Numbered from the stretch's first letter, positions 8,710-18,109 are shown. The stretch is 64,000 nt of DNA from Janthinobacterium sp. GW456P (GCF_002127655.1 NZ_NEHB01000002.1:173619-237618), one strand, 5' to 3'. Notes: generated by a model from the letters alone, not told the origin. Numbers and translations: made by a program.

Positions 8710-9729
8710 TTAATTGCCGGCAGAGTAAATCTGCGTGGTCCAGCGTTGCAATAAGCGCTTGCGCGTGTCCGACGCGCCATACTTGGCGAAGTCGTAGTTG
8801 ATGGTCTTGATGTTTTCCAGGCGCGGCGAGGCGGCGGGAATGGTGGCGGCGATGTTCGACGGGATCTGGAAGGCCAGCGCTTTGACGGCTTCGCTCTGCA
8901 CGTCGGGACGCAGGGCGAATTCATAGAATTTCTTTGCCTGTTCCATGTTTTTCGCGCCCTTGACGATGCTCATCGAGCCGATCTCGTAGCCGGTGCCTTC
9001 GCAGGGCGGCAAGACTTTCACGGGAAAGCCGGCCACGGTGAGTTTCATCAGATCATGCATGAAGCCGATGGCCACGCCCGCTTCGCCGCGGCCCACGTCC
9101 TCGCCCGGCGCCACGCCCGCGTTCGGGTATTTGCTGACGTTCTGGCCCATTTTCGCCAGAAAGTCGAACGCTTCCTCTTCGCCGAACAGCTGCACCACGG
9201 TGGCCAGCGCGTTGTAGGCGGCGCCCGAGGAGTTCGGGTTGGCCATCTCGATCTCGCCCTTGTAGGCGGGCTTGACCAGGTCTTTCCAGCACTGGGGCGG
9301 CGGCAGGTTTTTCTTCTTCAGCACGTTTTCGTTGTAGGCCAGGCCCAGGATGCCGATGTAGATGCCGACGGTGCGGTACTTGGCCGTCTCGGCCTGCTTG
9401 AGCGCCCACGGCTGCAGCTTGGGCAGGGTGGGCGACTTGTATTCTTCCGTGTAACCTTCGGCGGCGGCCTGCAGGTGCGGGTCGCCCGTGCCGCCCCACC
9501 AGATGTCCGATTTCGGGTTCGACGCTTCGGCGCGGATCTTCGCGTAGGCTTCCCCGGCGCTCTTCCTGATCATCGATACCTTGATCTTGCTTTCCGCCTC
9601 GAAGCGGTTCTTCATCAGCTGGCACCATTCCATGTCGGCCGAGCACAGCACGGACAGGCGTTCCTCGGCGGCCATGGCCGTCATCGGCAGGGCCAGGCTT
9701 ATAGCAATCGCAACATTGCGCATCTTCAT
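8710..9729 (-). CDS. ABC substrate-binding protein, AfuA-like (FbpA superfamily)
   Basis: 339 residues. Signal peptide 1-20 (MKMRNVAIAISLALPMTAMA, cleavage before AEERL). The mature part is an extracellular solute-binding fold of the iron/thiamine/sugar-phosphate group: VLCSADMEWCQLM, SDIWWGGTGDPHLQAA, MANPNSSGAAYNALA. It lacks an obvious pair of iron-binding tyrosines but has His225-Asp226 in GFMHDLMK and Glu249 in GTGYEIG. With the signal removed these become 205, 206 and 229, which as I recall are the sugar-phosphate contacts in Actinobacillus AfuA. GGAG lies seven bases before the ATG. First gene of importer-ATPase-phosphatase; own promoter and operator upstream. Confidence 0.87.
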   Translation of the reverse strand: MKMRNVAIAISLALPMTAMAAEERLSVLCSADMEWCQLMKNRFEAESKIKVSMIRKSAGEAYAKIRAEASNPKSDIWWGGTGDPHLQAAAEGYTEEYKSPTLPKLQPWALKQAETAKYRTVGIYIGILGLAYNENVLKKKNLPPPQCWKDLVKPAYKGEIEMANPNSSGAAYNALATVVQLFGEEEAFDFLAKMGQNVSKYPNAGVAPGEDVGRGEAGVAIGFMHDLMKLTVAGFPVKVLPPCEGTGYEIGSMSIVKGAKNMEQAKKFYEFALRPDVQSEAVKALAFQIPSNIAATIPAASPRLENIKTINYDFAKYGASDTRKRLLQRWTTQIYSAGN

Positions 9730-9830
9730 CGTCTCACTCCAAGTTCGTTATCGTTGTGGTACTTCAGACCGCACCGCTATCTTGCGGTGTCACTGTCCCG
9801 GGATGTGCTTTTTAAGGCCTTGCACTGCAT

Positions 9831-9875
9831 TGCACACGTGTGCACACCTTACCACCAGCCGATTTTGACTGTCAA
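9831..9875 (-). promoter_or_regulatory. Probable promoter and operator of the importer operon
   Basis: Read on the minus strand, a perfect -35 TTGACA (9870-9875) is followed after 18 bases by a weak -10 TAAGGT (9846-9851). Next comes the palindrome TGCACACGTGTGCA (9831-9844), where transcription would start. An operator over the start site suits a repressor. The identical 14-mer lies in the larger palindrome before iolG. The -10 is poor, so the exact promoter is inference; the repeated palindrome is directly visible. Confidence 0.65.
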
Positions 9876-9924
9876 CAAGAATCTCGGCAGGCGTGCGGCG
9901 TGGCGTTTTACCGACAAAAAAAGC

Positions 9925-10984
9925 GGCTCTGTCCCCGACAAATAGGGGAACTCAAGGAATCTTCCCCAGCCCCGGCTGTCTGACTGTACATATCAGACAA
10001 ACGGGAGCCTTCCATGCAGTCAGCCGAATGGAAAACCTTCATCGCCCAGTTCGCCGCACTGAGCCGTCGCCAGCGTCTGGCGGGCACTGCTCTGCTGCGC
10101 GGGGCAGGATCGCAGAACGCGGCCGTGGCACTGGTCGAAAGCGTGGCCCGGCAGCGGTTACACTGCCCCGCCTGCAACAGCAGCCATGCGCACCGGCATG
10201 GCCATGCGCACGGACTGCAGCGCTGGCGTTGCGTGCCGTGCGGGCGCACCTTCAATGCGCTCACCGGCACGCCGCTGGCGCGCTTGCGCCATAAGACCTT
10301 GTGGCTCGACTACGCCAACTGCCTGCTCGAGTCGGCTTCCGTGCGCAAGGCAGCAAGCCAGCTGGGCGTGCACCGCAACACTGCCTTTCGCTGGCGCCAC
10401 CGGTTTTTAAGCCTGACCAAGACGGACCGGCCCCATTGCCTGCATGGCATCGCCGAAGCGGACGAACTGTATGTGCTGGCGTCAGAAAAGGGCGCGCGGC
10501 ATCTGACGCGTCCGGCGCGCCGCCGTGGCGGCCATGCCTGCCAACGCGGCATTTCCAGTGAACAAGTCTGCATCCTGGTGGCGCGCGACCGCACGGGACA
10601 GACCCTCGATTTCGTCGCGGGAAAAGGGGCGCTGACCAAGGCGCAGCTGCATGCTTGCCTGCCACCCGTGATCGACAAGGACATCTTGCTGATGACCGAC
10701 GGCCACGCTGCCTATCGCGCCTTCGCGCGTGAAGCGGGCATCAGTCACCAGGCCGTCAACTTGCGTGCCGGCATCCGCGTGCAGGGCGCCGCCCACGTGC
10801 AGAACGTCAACGCGTATCACAGCCGCTTGCGCGGCTGGCTGCGCATCTTCCATGGCGTGGCCAGCCGTTATTTGCCGAATTACCTGGCGTGGCGCTGGAT
10901 ACTGGACGCCGGGCGCATCCGCTCCCCAGAAACATTATTGAAGGCAACACTGGGAGAGTTCCCTCATTTGACGGTGACATAGCC
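9925..10984 (+). mobile_element. Complete IS1595-family insertion sequence, 1,060 bp
   Basis: Terminal inverted repeats of 28 bp (left 9925-9952, beginning GGCTCTGTCCCCGACAAATA; right 10957-10984) match at 23 of 28 positions. The element is flanked by an exact 8-bp direct repeat AAAAAAGC (9917-9924 and 10985-10992), the target-duplication length known for IS1595. It carries one transposase gene filling most of its length. The target was the A-tract beside a transcription terminator hairpin (10988-11021), and the duplication leaves that hairpin complete. Intact transposase and exact target repeats indicate a fairly recent insertion. Confidence 0.93.
10014..10982 (+). CDS. IS1595-family (ISXO2-like) transposase
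   Basis: 322 residues, full family length. The N-terminal zinc-ribbon has HCPAC and CVPCG Cys pairs (about residues 45-80), followed by a helix-turn-helix region (SVRKAASQLGVHRNTAFRWRHRFL). The catalytic domain has ADELYV, LLMTDGHAAY and the late NVNAYHSRLRGWLRIFHGVASRYLPNYLAW block typical of ISXO2-like DDE enzymes. The stop codon TAG (10980-10982) lies inside the right terminal repeat. The ATG is preceded by GGGAG at a good distance. It should catalyse cut-and-paste or copy-type movement of its own element; there is no sign of cargo genes. Confidence 0.92.
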   Translation: MQSAEWKTFIAQFAALSRRQRLAGTALLRGAGSQNAAVALVESVARQRLHCPACNSSHAHRHGHAHGLQRWRCVPCGRTFNALTGTPLARLRHKTLWLDYANCLLESASVRKAASQLGVHRNTAFRWRHRFLSLTKTDRPHCLHGIAEADELYVLASEKGARHLTRPARRRGGHACQRGISSEQVCILVARDRTGQTLDFVAGKGALTKAQLHACLPPVIDKDILLMTDGHAAYRAFAREAGISHQAVNLRAGIRVQGAAHVQNVNAYHSRLRGWLRIFHGVASRYLPNYLAWRWILDAGRIRSPETLLKATLGEFPHLTVT

Positions 10985-10987
10985 AAA

Positions 10988-11021
10988 AAAGCCGCCAGCT
11001 GTGCGTACAGCTGGCGGCTTT
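10988..11021 (-). terminator. Rho-independent terminator after the MHS transporter gene
   Basis: A perfect 15-bp stem (10988-11002 with 11007-11021, loop GCGT) containing GCCGCCAGCTGT. On the minus strand it is followed by six Ts before the insertion-sequence end. It lies 26 bp after the transporter stop (11047). T-runs on both sides suggest it works in both directions. The insertion sequence landed in its A/T tract without destroying it. Confidence 0.88.
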
Positions 11022-11046
11022 CGGGTGCTGCGGGATCCGAGGCGTG

Positions 11047-12345
11047 TTACTGCCAGGCTTCCTTGCCCGTGCGCGGCTTGCCCACCATCAGCAGCGCGCC
11101 CAGGGTCAGCACGGCCGCCAGCGACAGGTAATAGCCCACGTATTGCAGACCATAGTTGGTGGCCAGCCAGGTGGCGATGTACGGCGCCAGCGAGGCGCCC
11201 AGGATGCCGGCCAGGTTGAACGTGAGCGAGGCGCCCGTGTAGCGCACTTCAGGCGGGAACAGCTCGGACAACATCGTGCCCAGCGGTCCGTAGGTCATGC
11301 CCATCAAGCCCAGGCCGACAGCCATGAAGACGGTCACTTCCCACGTCACGCCCGAGCCGAACATGGGCGCGAGCACCAGGCCGAAGATGGCGATGGCGAC
11401 GGAGACCCAGATCAGGGTGGCGCGGCGGCCGCGGCGGTCGGCCAGCACGGCCGACAACGGTATCGTCAAGGCGAAGAACAGCACGGCAAACAGTTGCACG
11501 ACGAGGAATTCCTTGCGCGTGAAGCCCAGCTTGGTCGTGCCCCAGCTCAGCGCGAACACCGTCATCAGGTAGAACAGCACGAAGGTGGCCAGGGCGATGA
11601 TGGTGCCCAGGAACAACATGCGGCCATGCTGGCGGAACACGGTGGCCACGGGCAGCTTGACGACTTCGTTCTTGTCGATGACTTTCTGGAAGTCCGGCGT
11701 TTCCGTGATTTTCAGGCGCACGTACAGGCCGACGATGACCAGCAGCGCGCTGGCCAGGAACGGGATGCGCCAGCCGTAGCTGAAGAACTGCTCATCGGTC
11801 ATGGTTTCGCTCAGCAGCAGGAAGATGCCGCCCGACAGGAAGAAACCGATCGGCGCGCCCAGCTGCGGGAACATGCCGTACCAGGCGCGTTTGCCCGGTG
11901 GCGCGTTCTCGGTTGCCAGCAGCACCGCGCCGCCCCACTCGCCGCCCAGGCCCAGGCCCTGGCCGAAACGGCACAGCGCCAGCAGCAGCGGCGCCAGGGT
12001 GCCGATGGCGGCATACGTCGGCAGCAAGCCGATGATGACGGTGGAGATACCCATGGTCAGCAAGGCCGCCACGAGAGTGGCCTTGCGGCCGATGCGGTCG
12101 CCGAAGTGGCCGAACACGGCCGAACCGATGGGGCGGGCGAAGAAGGCGATGGCGAACGTGGCCAGCGATTGCAGCACGGCGGCCGACGGGTCGCCGGCGG
12201 GGAAGAACAATTTCGGGAACACCAGCACGGCGGCGGTGGCGTAGATGTAGAAGTCAAAGAACTCGATGGTGGTGCCGATCAGGCTGGCGAACAGCACCGT
12301 GCCGGGGGAATTTTTCTTGGGGGAGGTGCTCGGGGGCTTGCTCAT
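11047..12345 (-). CDS. MFS transporter, metabolite:H+ symporter (MHS) family
   Basis: 432 residues, twelve predicted membrane helices. The family hallmarks are present: GTTIEFFDFYIYATAA in helix 1, GHFGDRIGRKATL between helices 2 and 3, CRFGQGLGLGGEWGGAVLLATENAP in helix 4 and SAVLADRRGRRATL between helices 8 and 9. MHS carriers import organic acids, shikimate, proline/betaine and similar solutes with protons; the substrate here cannot be read from the sequence. AAGGAG eight bases upstream supports the ATG at 12345. It is monocistronic: a strong terminator follows, and a long gene-free stretch lies upstream, which presumably holds its promoter. Confidence 0.88.
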   Translation of the reverse strand: MSKPPSTSPKKNSPGTVLFASLIGTTIEFFDFYIYATAAVLVFPKLFFPAGDPSAAVLQSLATFAIAFFARPIGSAVFGHFGDRIGRKATLVAALLTMGISTVIIGLLPTYAAIGTLAPLLLALCRFGQGLGLGGEWGGAVLLATENAPPGKRAWYGMFPQLGAPIGFFLSGGIFLLLSETMTDEQFFSYGWRIPFLASALLVIVGLYVRLKITETPDFQKVIDKNEVVKLPVATVFRQHGRMLFLGTIIALATFVLFYLMTVFALSWGTTKLGFTRKEFLVVQLFAVLFFALTIPLSAVLADRRGRRATLIWVSVAIAIFGLVLAPMFGSGVTWEVTVFMAVGLGLMGMTYGPLGTMLSELFPPEVRYTGASLTFNLAGILGASLAPYIATWLATNYGLQYVGYYLSLAAVLTLGALLMVGKPRTGKEAWQ

Positions 12346-12926
12346 TTACTGCGCTCCTTGGGGAGGGTGTCTAAAGGCCATTCTCTGGATGTTTTTTCAG
12401 GCAGCAGCACAGCACGTTGTCTCCGTGTCGTTCACATATCATAGCCTTGCGCGCATGCATTTGCTGCGCATTTGCTATTAAATTTGCAAACAAAAAACAA
12501 CGGTCTTTGTTGCCGTAGTGAACTACCGGCAACGCGCGCCATCGCGCTGTGATCAGTGCTGAATTAGAAAAACAACGGTCGTGCGCCATCCGGTTTATCC
12601 GGGGCACGGCAGGAAAGGCGTCAGGGGATGGGCGACGTGTATCAGGCCCGGCGTATCGCCAGGCATTCCGTACCAGACCCGCGCGTCGGCATCGCGGCAT
12701 CGGTCATTTGTGGTGAATCCTTGCCTGCGGCCCCTCCGGGTGGAGCGGGCCGGCGATGATCGCGCTGCATCACGAAGGATGCGGTTGATCTTGCTGTAAG
12801 CGGCTTATCATACGCGGAGTGCTGCGGTGCGGCAAGAAGTTGTGCGGGAGCATGTGCGGTGGTGTCGGCGCTGGGGTGGTGTCGGCTTACGCTGCGCTAA
12901 GCCGACCTACGCCGACCTGCGCCGGC
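12346..12926. other. 581-bp gene-free stretch upstream of the MHS transporter
   Basis: No convincing gene. It contains a 13-bp direct repeat AAAAACAACGGTC at 12493-12505 and 12568-12580, which may be paired regulator sites for the transporter gene, an imperfect hairpin around 12511-12531 (TGCCGTAG...CTACCGGCA), and a REP-like palindrome at its far end (12881-12912). Reading frames here are short, without ribosome sites or recognisable domains. Confidence 0.5.
12881..12912. repeat. REP-like palindrome, copy A
   Basis: GTCGGCTTA (12881-12889) pairs exactly with TAAGCCGAC (12898-12906) around CGCTGCGC, followed by CTACGC. Shorter echoes (GCCGACC, GCCGGCC) follow up to the thioredoxin stop. The same design recurs at 39757-39790 and 57357-57391. 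It lies 15 bp beyond the 3' end of the thioredoxin gene. Confidence 0.7.
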
Positions 12927-13250
12927 CTACGCAGCAATCAATGCAAACGTCTGCTCGATCTCGCGGCTGTCGAGCGGGCGCACGAGGCGCGCCACTTCCT
13001 GGCCATCTTTCAGAAAAATCAGGGTCGGCCACAGCTTGACCTTGAAGGAGCGGCCCAGGGCACGGCCGGGGCCGTCCTCCACGCGCAGATGCGCTACCCC
13101 GGGGTACTGCGCCAACGCGGCGGCCAGCGGCGCCTTGGTGGCGCGGCAATGGCCGCACCAGCCCGTGCCGAATTCCAGCAGGGCCGGGCCCGCCAGGGCG
13201 TCGATCTCGGCGCGCGTGGGTTGTGCTAAGGAATATGTATCGTTCATCAT
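12927..13250 (-). CDS. Thioredoxin-family protein
   Basis: 107 residues, one thioredoxin domain. The active site is WCGHC (in LLEFGTGWCGHCRATKAPL), with the cis-Pro in KLWPTLIFLKDGQEVARLVRPL. WCGHC rather than WCGPC suggests a redox potential shifted toward oxidising or disulfide-exchange proteins (family inference). No signal peptide, so cytoplasmic. AGGAGG sits five bases before the ATG. The gene starts 18 bp after the fumarylpyruvate-hydrolase-like gene and is probably cotranscribed with it; a functional link is not obvious. Confidence 0.88.
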   Translation of the reverse strand: MMNDTYSLAQPTRAEIDALAGPALLEFGTGWCGHCRATKAPLAAALAQYPGVAHLRVEDGPGRALGRSFKVKLWPTLIFLKDGQEVARLVRPLDSREIEQTFALIAA

Positions 13251-13268
13251 GCCGCCCTCCTTGTCCGC

Positions 13269-13964
13269 TCAGACCACTTTCACGCGCAATTCGCCCAGGC
13301 CGTCGATGGCACCCACCAGCTCGTCGCCGCGCTGCACGGCCGCCACGCCGGCCGGCGTGCCCGTGTAGATCAGGTCGCCTGGCTGCAAGGTGAAATAGGT
13401 CGACAGGTCGGCGATGGTTTCGGCCACGTTCCAGATCAGCATATCGATAGTGCTGCTTTGACGCAGTTCACCATTCACGTGCAGCGTGATGGCGGCATGC
13501 TGGACGTCGCCCGCCTGCGCAGCCGGGGTGATGGGGCCGATGGGGGCCGAGTGTTCGAAGGCCTTGCCCGTCTCCCACGGACGGCCCAGTTTTTTTGCCG
13601 CGCCCTGCACGTCGCGGCGCGTCATGTCCAGGCCGATCGCATAACCCCACACGTGGCCCATAGCGTCCTCGGCGGCGATGTCGCTGCCGCCCTTGCCGAT
13701 GGCCACCACCAGTTCCATCTCGTGCTGGAAATCCTGCGTTTGCGCCGGATACGGCAGCTCGCCCGTCGTTCCGGCTGGCACGGGCAGCACGGCATCGTTT
13801 GGCTTCATGAAGAAAAACGGCGCCTCGCGGCCCGTATGGCCCATTTCCTTGGCGTGGTCGACATAGTTGCGGCCTACGCAATAGATGCGGTGGACAGGAA
13901 AAGTATCAACGCTACCGGTGACGGGAACGCTGGGCTGGATGGCTGCGGGAATGACATACGACAT
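13269..13964 (-). CDS. Fumarylacetoacetate-hydrolase-family enzyme, fumarylpyruvate-hydrolase-like
   Basis: 231 residues, the usual size for short FAH-family hydrolases. The motifs are VGRNYVDHAKEMG, the metal-binding acidic residues in DFQHEMELVVAIG, and the C-terminal DLIYTGTPAGV. Close relatives include NagK fumarylpyruvate hydrolase of the gentisate pathway and various oxaloacetate decarboxylase/acylpyruvase proteins; FFFMKPNDAVLP and the overall length suit this branch. Reaction: Mg2+-dependent hydrolysis of a C-C bond beside a keto-acid. The gene lies between pca genes and a thioredoxin but is cut off from the pca side by a terminator at 14001-14024, so it is likely a separate unit. Confidence 0.82.
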   Translation of the reverse strand: MSYVIPAAIQPSVPVTGSVDTFPVHRIYCVGRNYVDHAKEMGHTGREAPFFFMKPNDAVLPVPAGTTGELPYPAQTQDFQHEMELVVAIGKGGSDIAAEDAMGHVWGYAIGLDMTRRDVQGAAKKLGRPWETGKAFEHSAPIGPITPAAQAGDVQHAAITLHVNGELRQSSTIDMLIWNVAETIADLSTYFTLQPGDLIYTGTPAGVAAVQRGDELVGAIDGLGELRVKVV

Positions 13965-14000
13965 GAAAACTCCTGATCGGCACGATAAAAAGGCGGCGAT

Positions 14001-14024
14001 AAAAAAGGGACACCGCAGTGTCCC
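14001..14024 (-). terminator. Rho-independent terminator after the second MHS transporter
   Basis: On the minus strand, GGGACAC-TGCG-GTGTCCC (14007-14024) is followed by TTTTTT (14001-14006), 17 bp after the transporter stop. It separates that gene from the FAH-family gene downstream. Confidence 0.8.
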
Positions 14025-14040
14025 CCATTTTACGACAACG

Positions 14041-15336
14041 TTACTTCAGCAGTCCCGAGCGGCTCGGGTCCGGCATGCGGATGGCGACGATGAAGGAAAT
14101 CAGGCACATGATGGTCACGTACCAATAGAAATACTCTTCCACGTGCAAGGCCTTGAACTGCAGCGCCACATATTCGGCCGAACCGCCGAACATGGCGTTG
14201 GCCACCGCGTACGACAGGCCCACGCCCAGCGCGCGCACTTCGACGGGGAACATTTCCGCCTTGATCAGGCCGCTGATCGACGTGTAGAAGCTGATGATGG
14301 CCAGCGCGATGATGATCAGGCCGAACGCCGCGTACGGGCTGGAAATATCCTTCAAGGCATGCATGATGGGCAGCACGCACAGGGTGGCCAGGCCGCCAAA
14401 GAACAGCATCGAGGTGCGGCGGCCGATGCGGTCGGACAAGGCGCCGAACACCGGTTGCAGAATCATGTACACCAACAGCGCGCAGGTCATGACGGCGCTG
14501 GCCGTCTTGGTATCCATGCCGGCCGTGTTGACCAGGTATTTCTGCATGTAGGTGGTGAACGTGTAGAACACGAGCGAGCCGCCGGCCGTAAAGCCGAGTA
14601 CCGTGATAAATGCGCGCTTATGCTTGAGCAAACCGCGCAGGCTGCCCGCATCCTTGTCCTTGCGCTCGCTGGCGGTGGTCGTTTCCGTCAGGGATTTACG
14701 CAGGTTCAGCGACACGAGGGCCGCCAGGGCGCCAAAGACGAACGGGATGCGCCAGCCCCAGGCGCGCAGCTCTTCCAGGGTCAACAGTTGCTGCAAGACC
14801 ACCAGCACCAGCAAGGCCAGCAACTGGCCGCCGATCAGGGTCACGTACTGGAACGAGGCAAAGAAGCCGCGCTTGCCCGACTCCGACACTTCGCTCATGT
14901 AGGTGGCGCTGGTGCCGTATTCGCCGCCCACGGACAGGCCCTGGAACAGGCGCGCCACCAGCAGCAGGAACGGGGCGAAGGCGCCGATGGTGTCATACGT
15001 CGGCATGACGGCGATCATCAGCGAGCCGCCGCACATCATCAGCACGGAAATCATCATCGACTGGCGGCGGCCGTATTTGTCGGCGATGCGGCCGAACAGC
15101 CAGCCGCCCACGGGACGCATGAGGAAGCCGGCGGCAAAGATGCCGGCCGTCTGCAGCAGCTGCGTGGTCGGGTTACCGGAAGGGAAGAAGGCGTGCGAGA
15201 AGTACAGCGCGCAGAACGAGTAAATGTAGAAGTCGAACCATTCGACCAGGTTACCGGAGGAAGCGCCAATGATGGCCTTGATGCGCTGCCGGGAAGTCAG
15301 CTGCGCAACGTCATGCGGAGTATCGTGGGATGTCAT
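14041..15336 (-). CDS. MHS-family dicarboxylate transporter (KgtP/PcaT-like)
   Basis: 431 residues, close to KgtP length. Membrane helices carry the MHS signatures [29 protein letters not shown] and [24 protein letters not shown]. Start chosen at 15336 ([12 protein letters not shown]), which has AAGAAG seven bases upstream; the longer reading begins inside the terminator of pcaF. In the family, KgtP imports 2-oxoglutarate and the related PcaT imports beta-ketoadipate. Its place directly downstream of pcaI-pcaJ-pcaF makes a beta-ketoadipate or aromatic-acid role plausible (inference). A hairpin with T-runs lies between pcaF and this gene and another follows it, so it may be separately transcribed. 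Confidence 0.85.
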   Translation of the reverse strand: MTSHDTPHDVAQLTSRQRIKAIIGASSGNLVEWFDFYIYSFCALYFSHAFFPSGNPTTQLLQTAGIFAAGFLMRPVGGWLFGRIADKYGRRQSMMISVLMMCGGSLMIAVMPTYDTIGAFAPFLLLVARLFQGLSVGGEYGTSATYMSEVSESGKRGFFASFQYVTLIGGQLLALLVLVVLQQLLTLEELRAWGWRIPFVFGALAALVSLNLRKSLTETTTASERKDKDAGSLRGLLKHKRAFITVLGFTAGGSLVFYTFTTYMQKYLVNTAGMDTKTASAVMTCALLVYMILQPVFGALSDRIGRRTSMLFFGGLATLCVLPIMHALKDISSPYAAFGLIIIALAIISFYTSISGLIKAEMFPVEVRALGVGLSYAVANAMFGGSAEYVALQFKALHVEEYFYWYVTIMCLISFIVAIRMPDPSRSGLLK

Positions 15337-15420
15337 ATCAATCTTCTTGTTCGTGTGAAAAAGCCAACGCCAGCCAGGTTGCCCGGGCTGGTTTTGCATC
15401 ATACGCCCTTGATCCGGGTC

Positions 15421-15460
15421 AAAAAGCCGCCCGGCATACGCGTTAATACGTATCGCCGGC
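15421..15460 (-). terminator. Probable terminator after pcaF
   Basis: An imperfect hairpin pairing CCGGCATACG (15431-15440) with the TACGTATCGCCGG run (15448-15459). It is followed on the minus strand by five Ts (15421-15425) and preceded by seven As, so it could act in both directions. It lies about 30 bp after the thiolase stop. Confidence 0.6.
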
Positions 15461-15488
15461 AATTTTTTTCACCTGCGGGCGCGCAGGA

Positions 15489-16691
<1,203 letters not shown>

Positions 16692-16720
16692 GTTATTTTC
16701 CTCCAAGAAAATGTATTAAA

Positions 16721-17362
16721 TTAACGTCCATCCAGCAACGGCACCGGCGTCAGGGCTTGCAGCTGTTCCAGACTCAAGCCATTGACCAGTTCGACGACCG
16801 TCGCGCCTTCCGGTCCCAGGTCGAGCACGGCCAGGTCGCTGTAGATACGGCTGACGCACCCGATACCCGTGAGCGGATAGGTGCAGGCCTGCACCAGCTT
16901 GCTTTCACCTGTCTTCGTCAGCAATTCCATCATGACCCAGGTTTTTTTCGCGCCGATGGCCAAATCCATGGCCCCGCCCACGGCGGGGATGGCGTCGGGC
17001 GCGCCCGTGTGCCAGTTGGCCAGGTCGCCCGTGGCGGACACCTGGAAGGCGCCCAGCACGCAGATATCGAGGTGGCCGCCGCGCATCATGGCGAAGCTGT
17101 CGGCATGGTGGAAATAGCTGCCGCCGGCCAGCAGGGTGACGGGCTGCTTGCCCGCGTTGATCAGGTCGTAGTCTTCCTCGCCCGGCGCGGGCGCGGGGCC
17201 CATGCCGATCACGCCGTTTTCGCTGTGCAGGATGATCTCCGCGCCGGCCGGCAAGTGATTCGCCACCAGAGTGGGCAAGCCGATGCCCAGGTTCACCACG
17301 GCACCCTCATGGATGTCGGCCGCCACCTTGGCCGCCATCTGGTCTCGATTCCATTTATTCAT
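16721..17362 (-). CDS. pcaJ: 3-oxoadipate CoA-transferase, beta subunit
   Basis: 213 residues, family I CoA-transferase beta subunit. The catalytic Glu is in ILHSENGVIGMGPAP; GIGLPTLVANHLP and AGGSYFHHADSFAMMRGGHLDICVLGAFQV are conserved. With PcaI it moves CoA from succinyl-CoA to 3-oxoadipate. It begins 12 bp after the pcaI stop with a GAGAAAG ribosome site, so the two subunits are made from one message. Paralogous succinyl-CoA:acetoacetate transferases look similar; the adjacent pcaF and IclR regulator favour the pca assignment. Confidence 0.92.
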   Translation of the reverse strand: MNKWNRDQMAAKVAADIHEGAVVNLGIGLPTLVANHLPAGAEIILHSENGVIGMGPAPAPGEEDYDLINAGKQPVTLLAGGSYFHHADSFAMMRGGHLDICVLGAFQVSATGDLANWHTGAPDAIPAVGGAMDLAIGAKKTWVMMELLTKTGESKLVQACTYPLTGIGCVSRIYSDLAVLDLGPEGATVVELVNGLSLEQLQALTPVPLLDGR

Positions 17363-17374
17363 GTGATTTCTTTC

Positions 17375-18076
17375 TCAAGCGGCCGCTTTGAAGCCGGCGG
17401 GGCCGGTGGCCGTGCGCGGCACTTGCACGATGCGCTGCACGAACAGGCCCGGCGTGATGACGTGTTCGGGATCGATGCTGCCCAGCTCAGCAACTTCATG
17501 CACGGAGGCAATGCTGACCTTGGCGGCCATGGCCATGATGGGGCCGAAGTTGCGCGCCGTCTTGCGGTAGGTCAGGTTGCCCCAGCGGTCGCCCTGCTCC
17601 GCCTTGATCAGGGCGAAGTCCGCGTGGATGGGCGACTCGAACACATACATGCGGCCGTCGATCTCGCGCGTTTCCTTGCCCTTGGCCAAGTCCGTGCCAT
17701 AGCCCGTGGGCGTAAAAAAGCCGCCGATGCCGGCGCCGGCGGCGCGGATGCGCTCGGCCAGATTTCCCTGCGGCACCAGTTCCAGCTCCAGCTTGCCCGC
17801 GCGGTACAGGGCGTCGAAGACGTGGGAATCGGCCTGGCGCGGGAACGAGCAGATGATCTTGCGCACTTGCCCGTTTTTCAGCAGGGCGGCCAGGCCCGTG
17901 TCGCCATTGCCCGCATTGTTGTTGACGATGACGAGGTCGCGCGCGCCCTGGGCGATCAGGCCGTCGATCAGCTCGGCCGGCTGGCCCGCGCCGCCAAAGC
18001 CGCCAATCATGACGGTAGCGCCATCGTGGATATCGGCCAGCGCATCAAGCACGCTGGAACGCAGTTTATCGATCAT
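17375..18076 (-). CDS. pcaI: 3-oxoadipate CoA-transferase, alpha subunit
   Basis: 233 residues. The glycine-rich CoA-binding motif GGFGGAGQPAELIDGL near the N-terminus and GGFFTPTGYGTDLAKGKETREIDG mark the alpha subunit. The start is 18076 (MIDKLRSS) because GGAGGAGA lies just upstream; a longer reading beginning MSLIGRRQA includes that ribosome site. It is the first gene of pcaI-pcaJ-pcaF, divergent from the IclR regulator; the 166-bp gap holds an operator-like palindrome, so induction by a pathway intermediate is likely. Confidence 0.92.
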   Translation of the reverse strand: MIDKLRSSVLDALADIHDGATVMIGGFGGAGQPAELIDGLIAQGARDLVIVNNNAGNGDTGLAALLKNGQVRKIICSFPRQADSHVFDALYRAGKLELELVPQGNLAERIRAAGAGIGGFFTPTGYGTDLAKGKETREIDGRMYVFESPIHADFALIKAEQGDRWGNLTYRKTARNFGPIMAMAAKVSIASVHEVAELGSIDPEHVITPGLFVQRIVQVPRTATGPAGFKAAA

Positions 18077-18109
18077 TGCCTGTCTCCTCCCAATCAAACT
18101 CACGGCCGA

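Noticed and set aside
8710-9729. Annotation as an iron(III)-binding protein
   Set aside because: Same superfamily, but no clear iron-ligand tyrosine pair, and the gene context (phosphatase, iol genes) does not suggest iron.
10158-10853. Antisense frames inside the IS1595 transposase gene
   Set aside because: Low-complexity shadows of the transposase; IS1595 elements usually carry only one gene.
12371-12799. Short frames in the gap upstream of the MHS carrier
   Set aside because: No ribosome sites, no recognisable domain, and they overlap on both strands.
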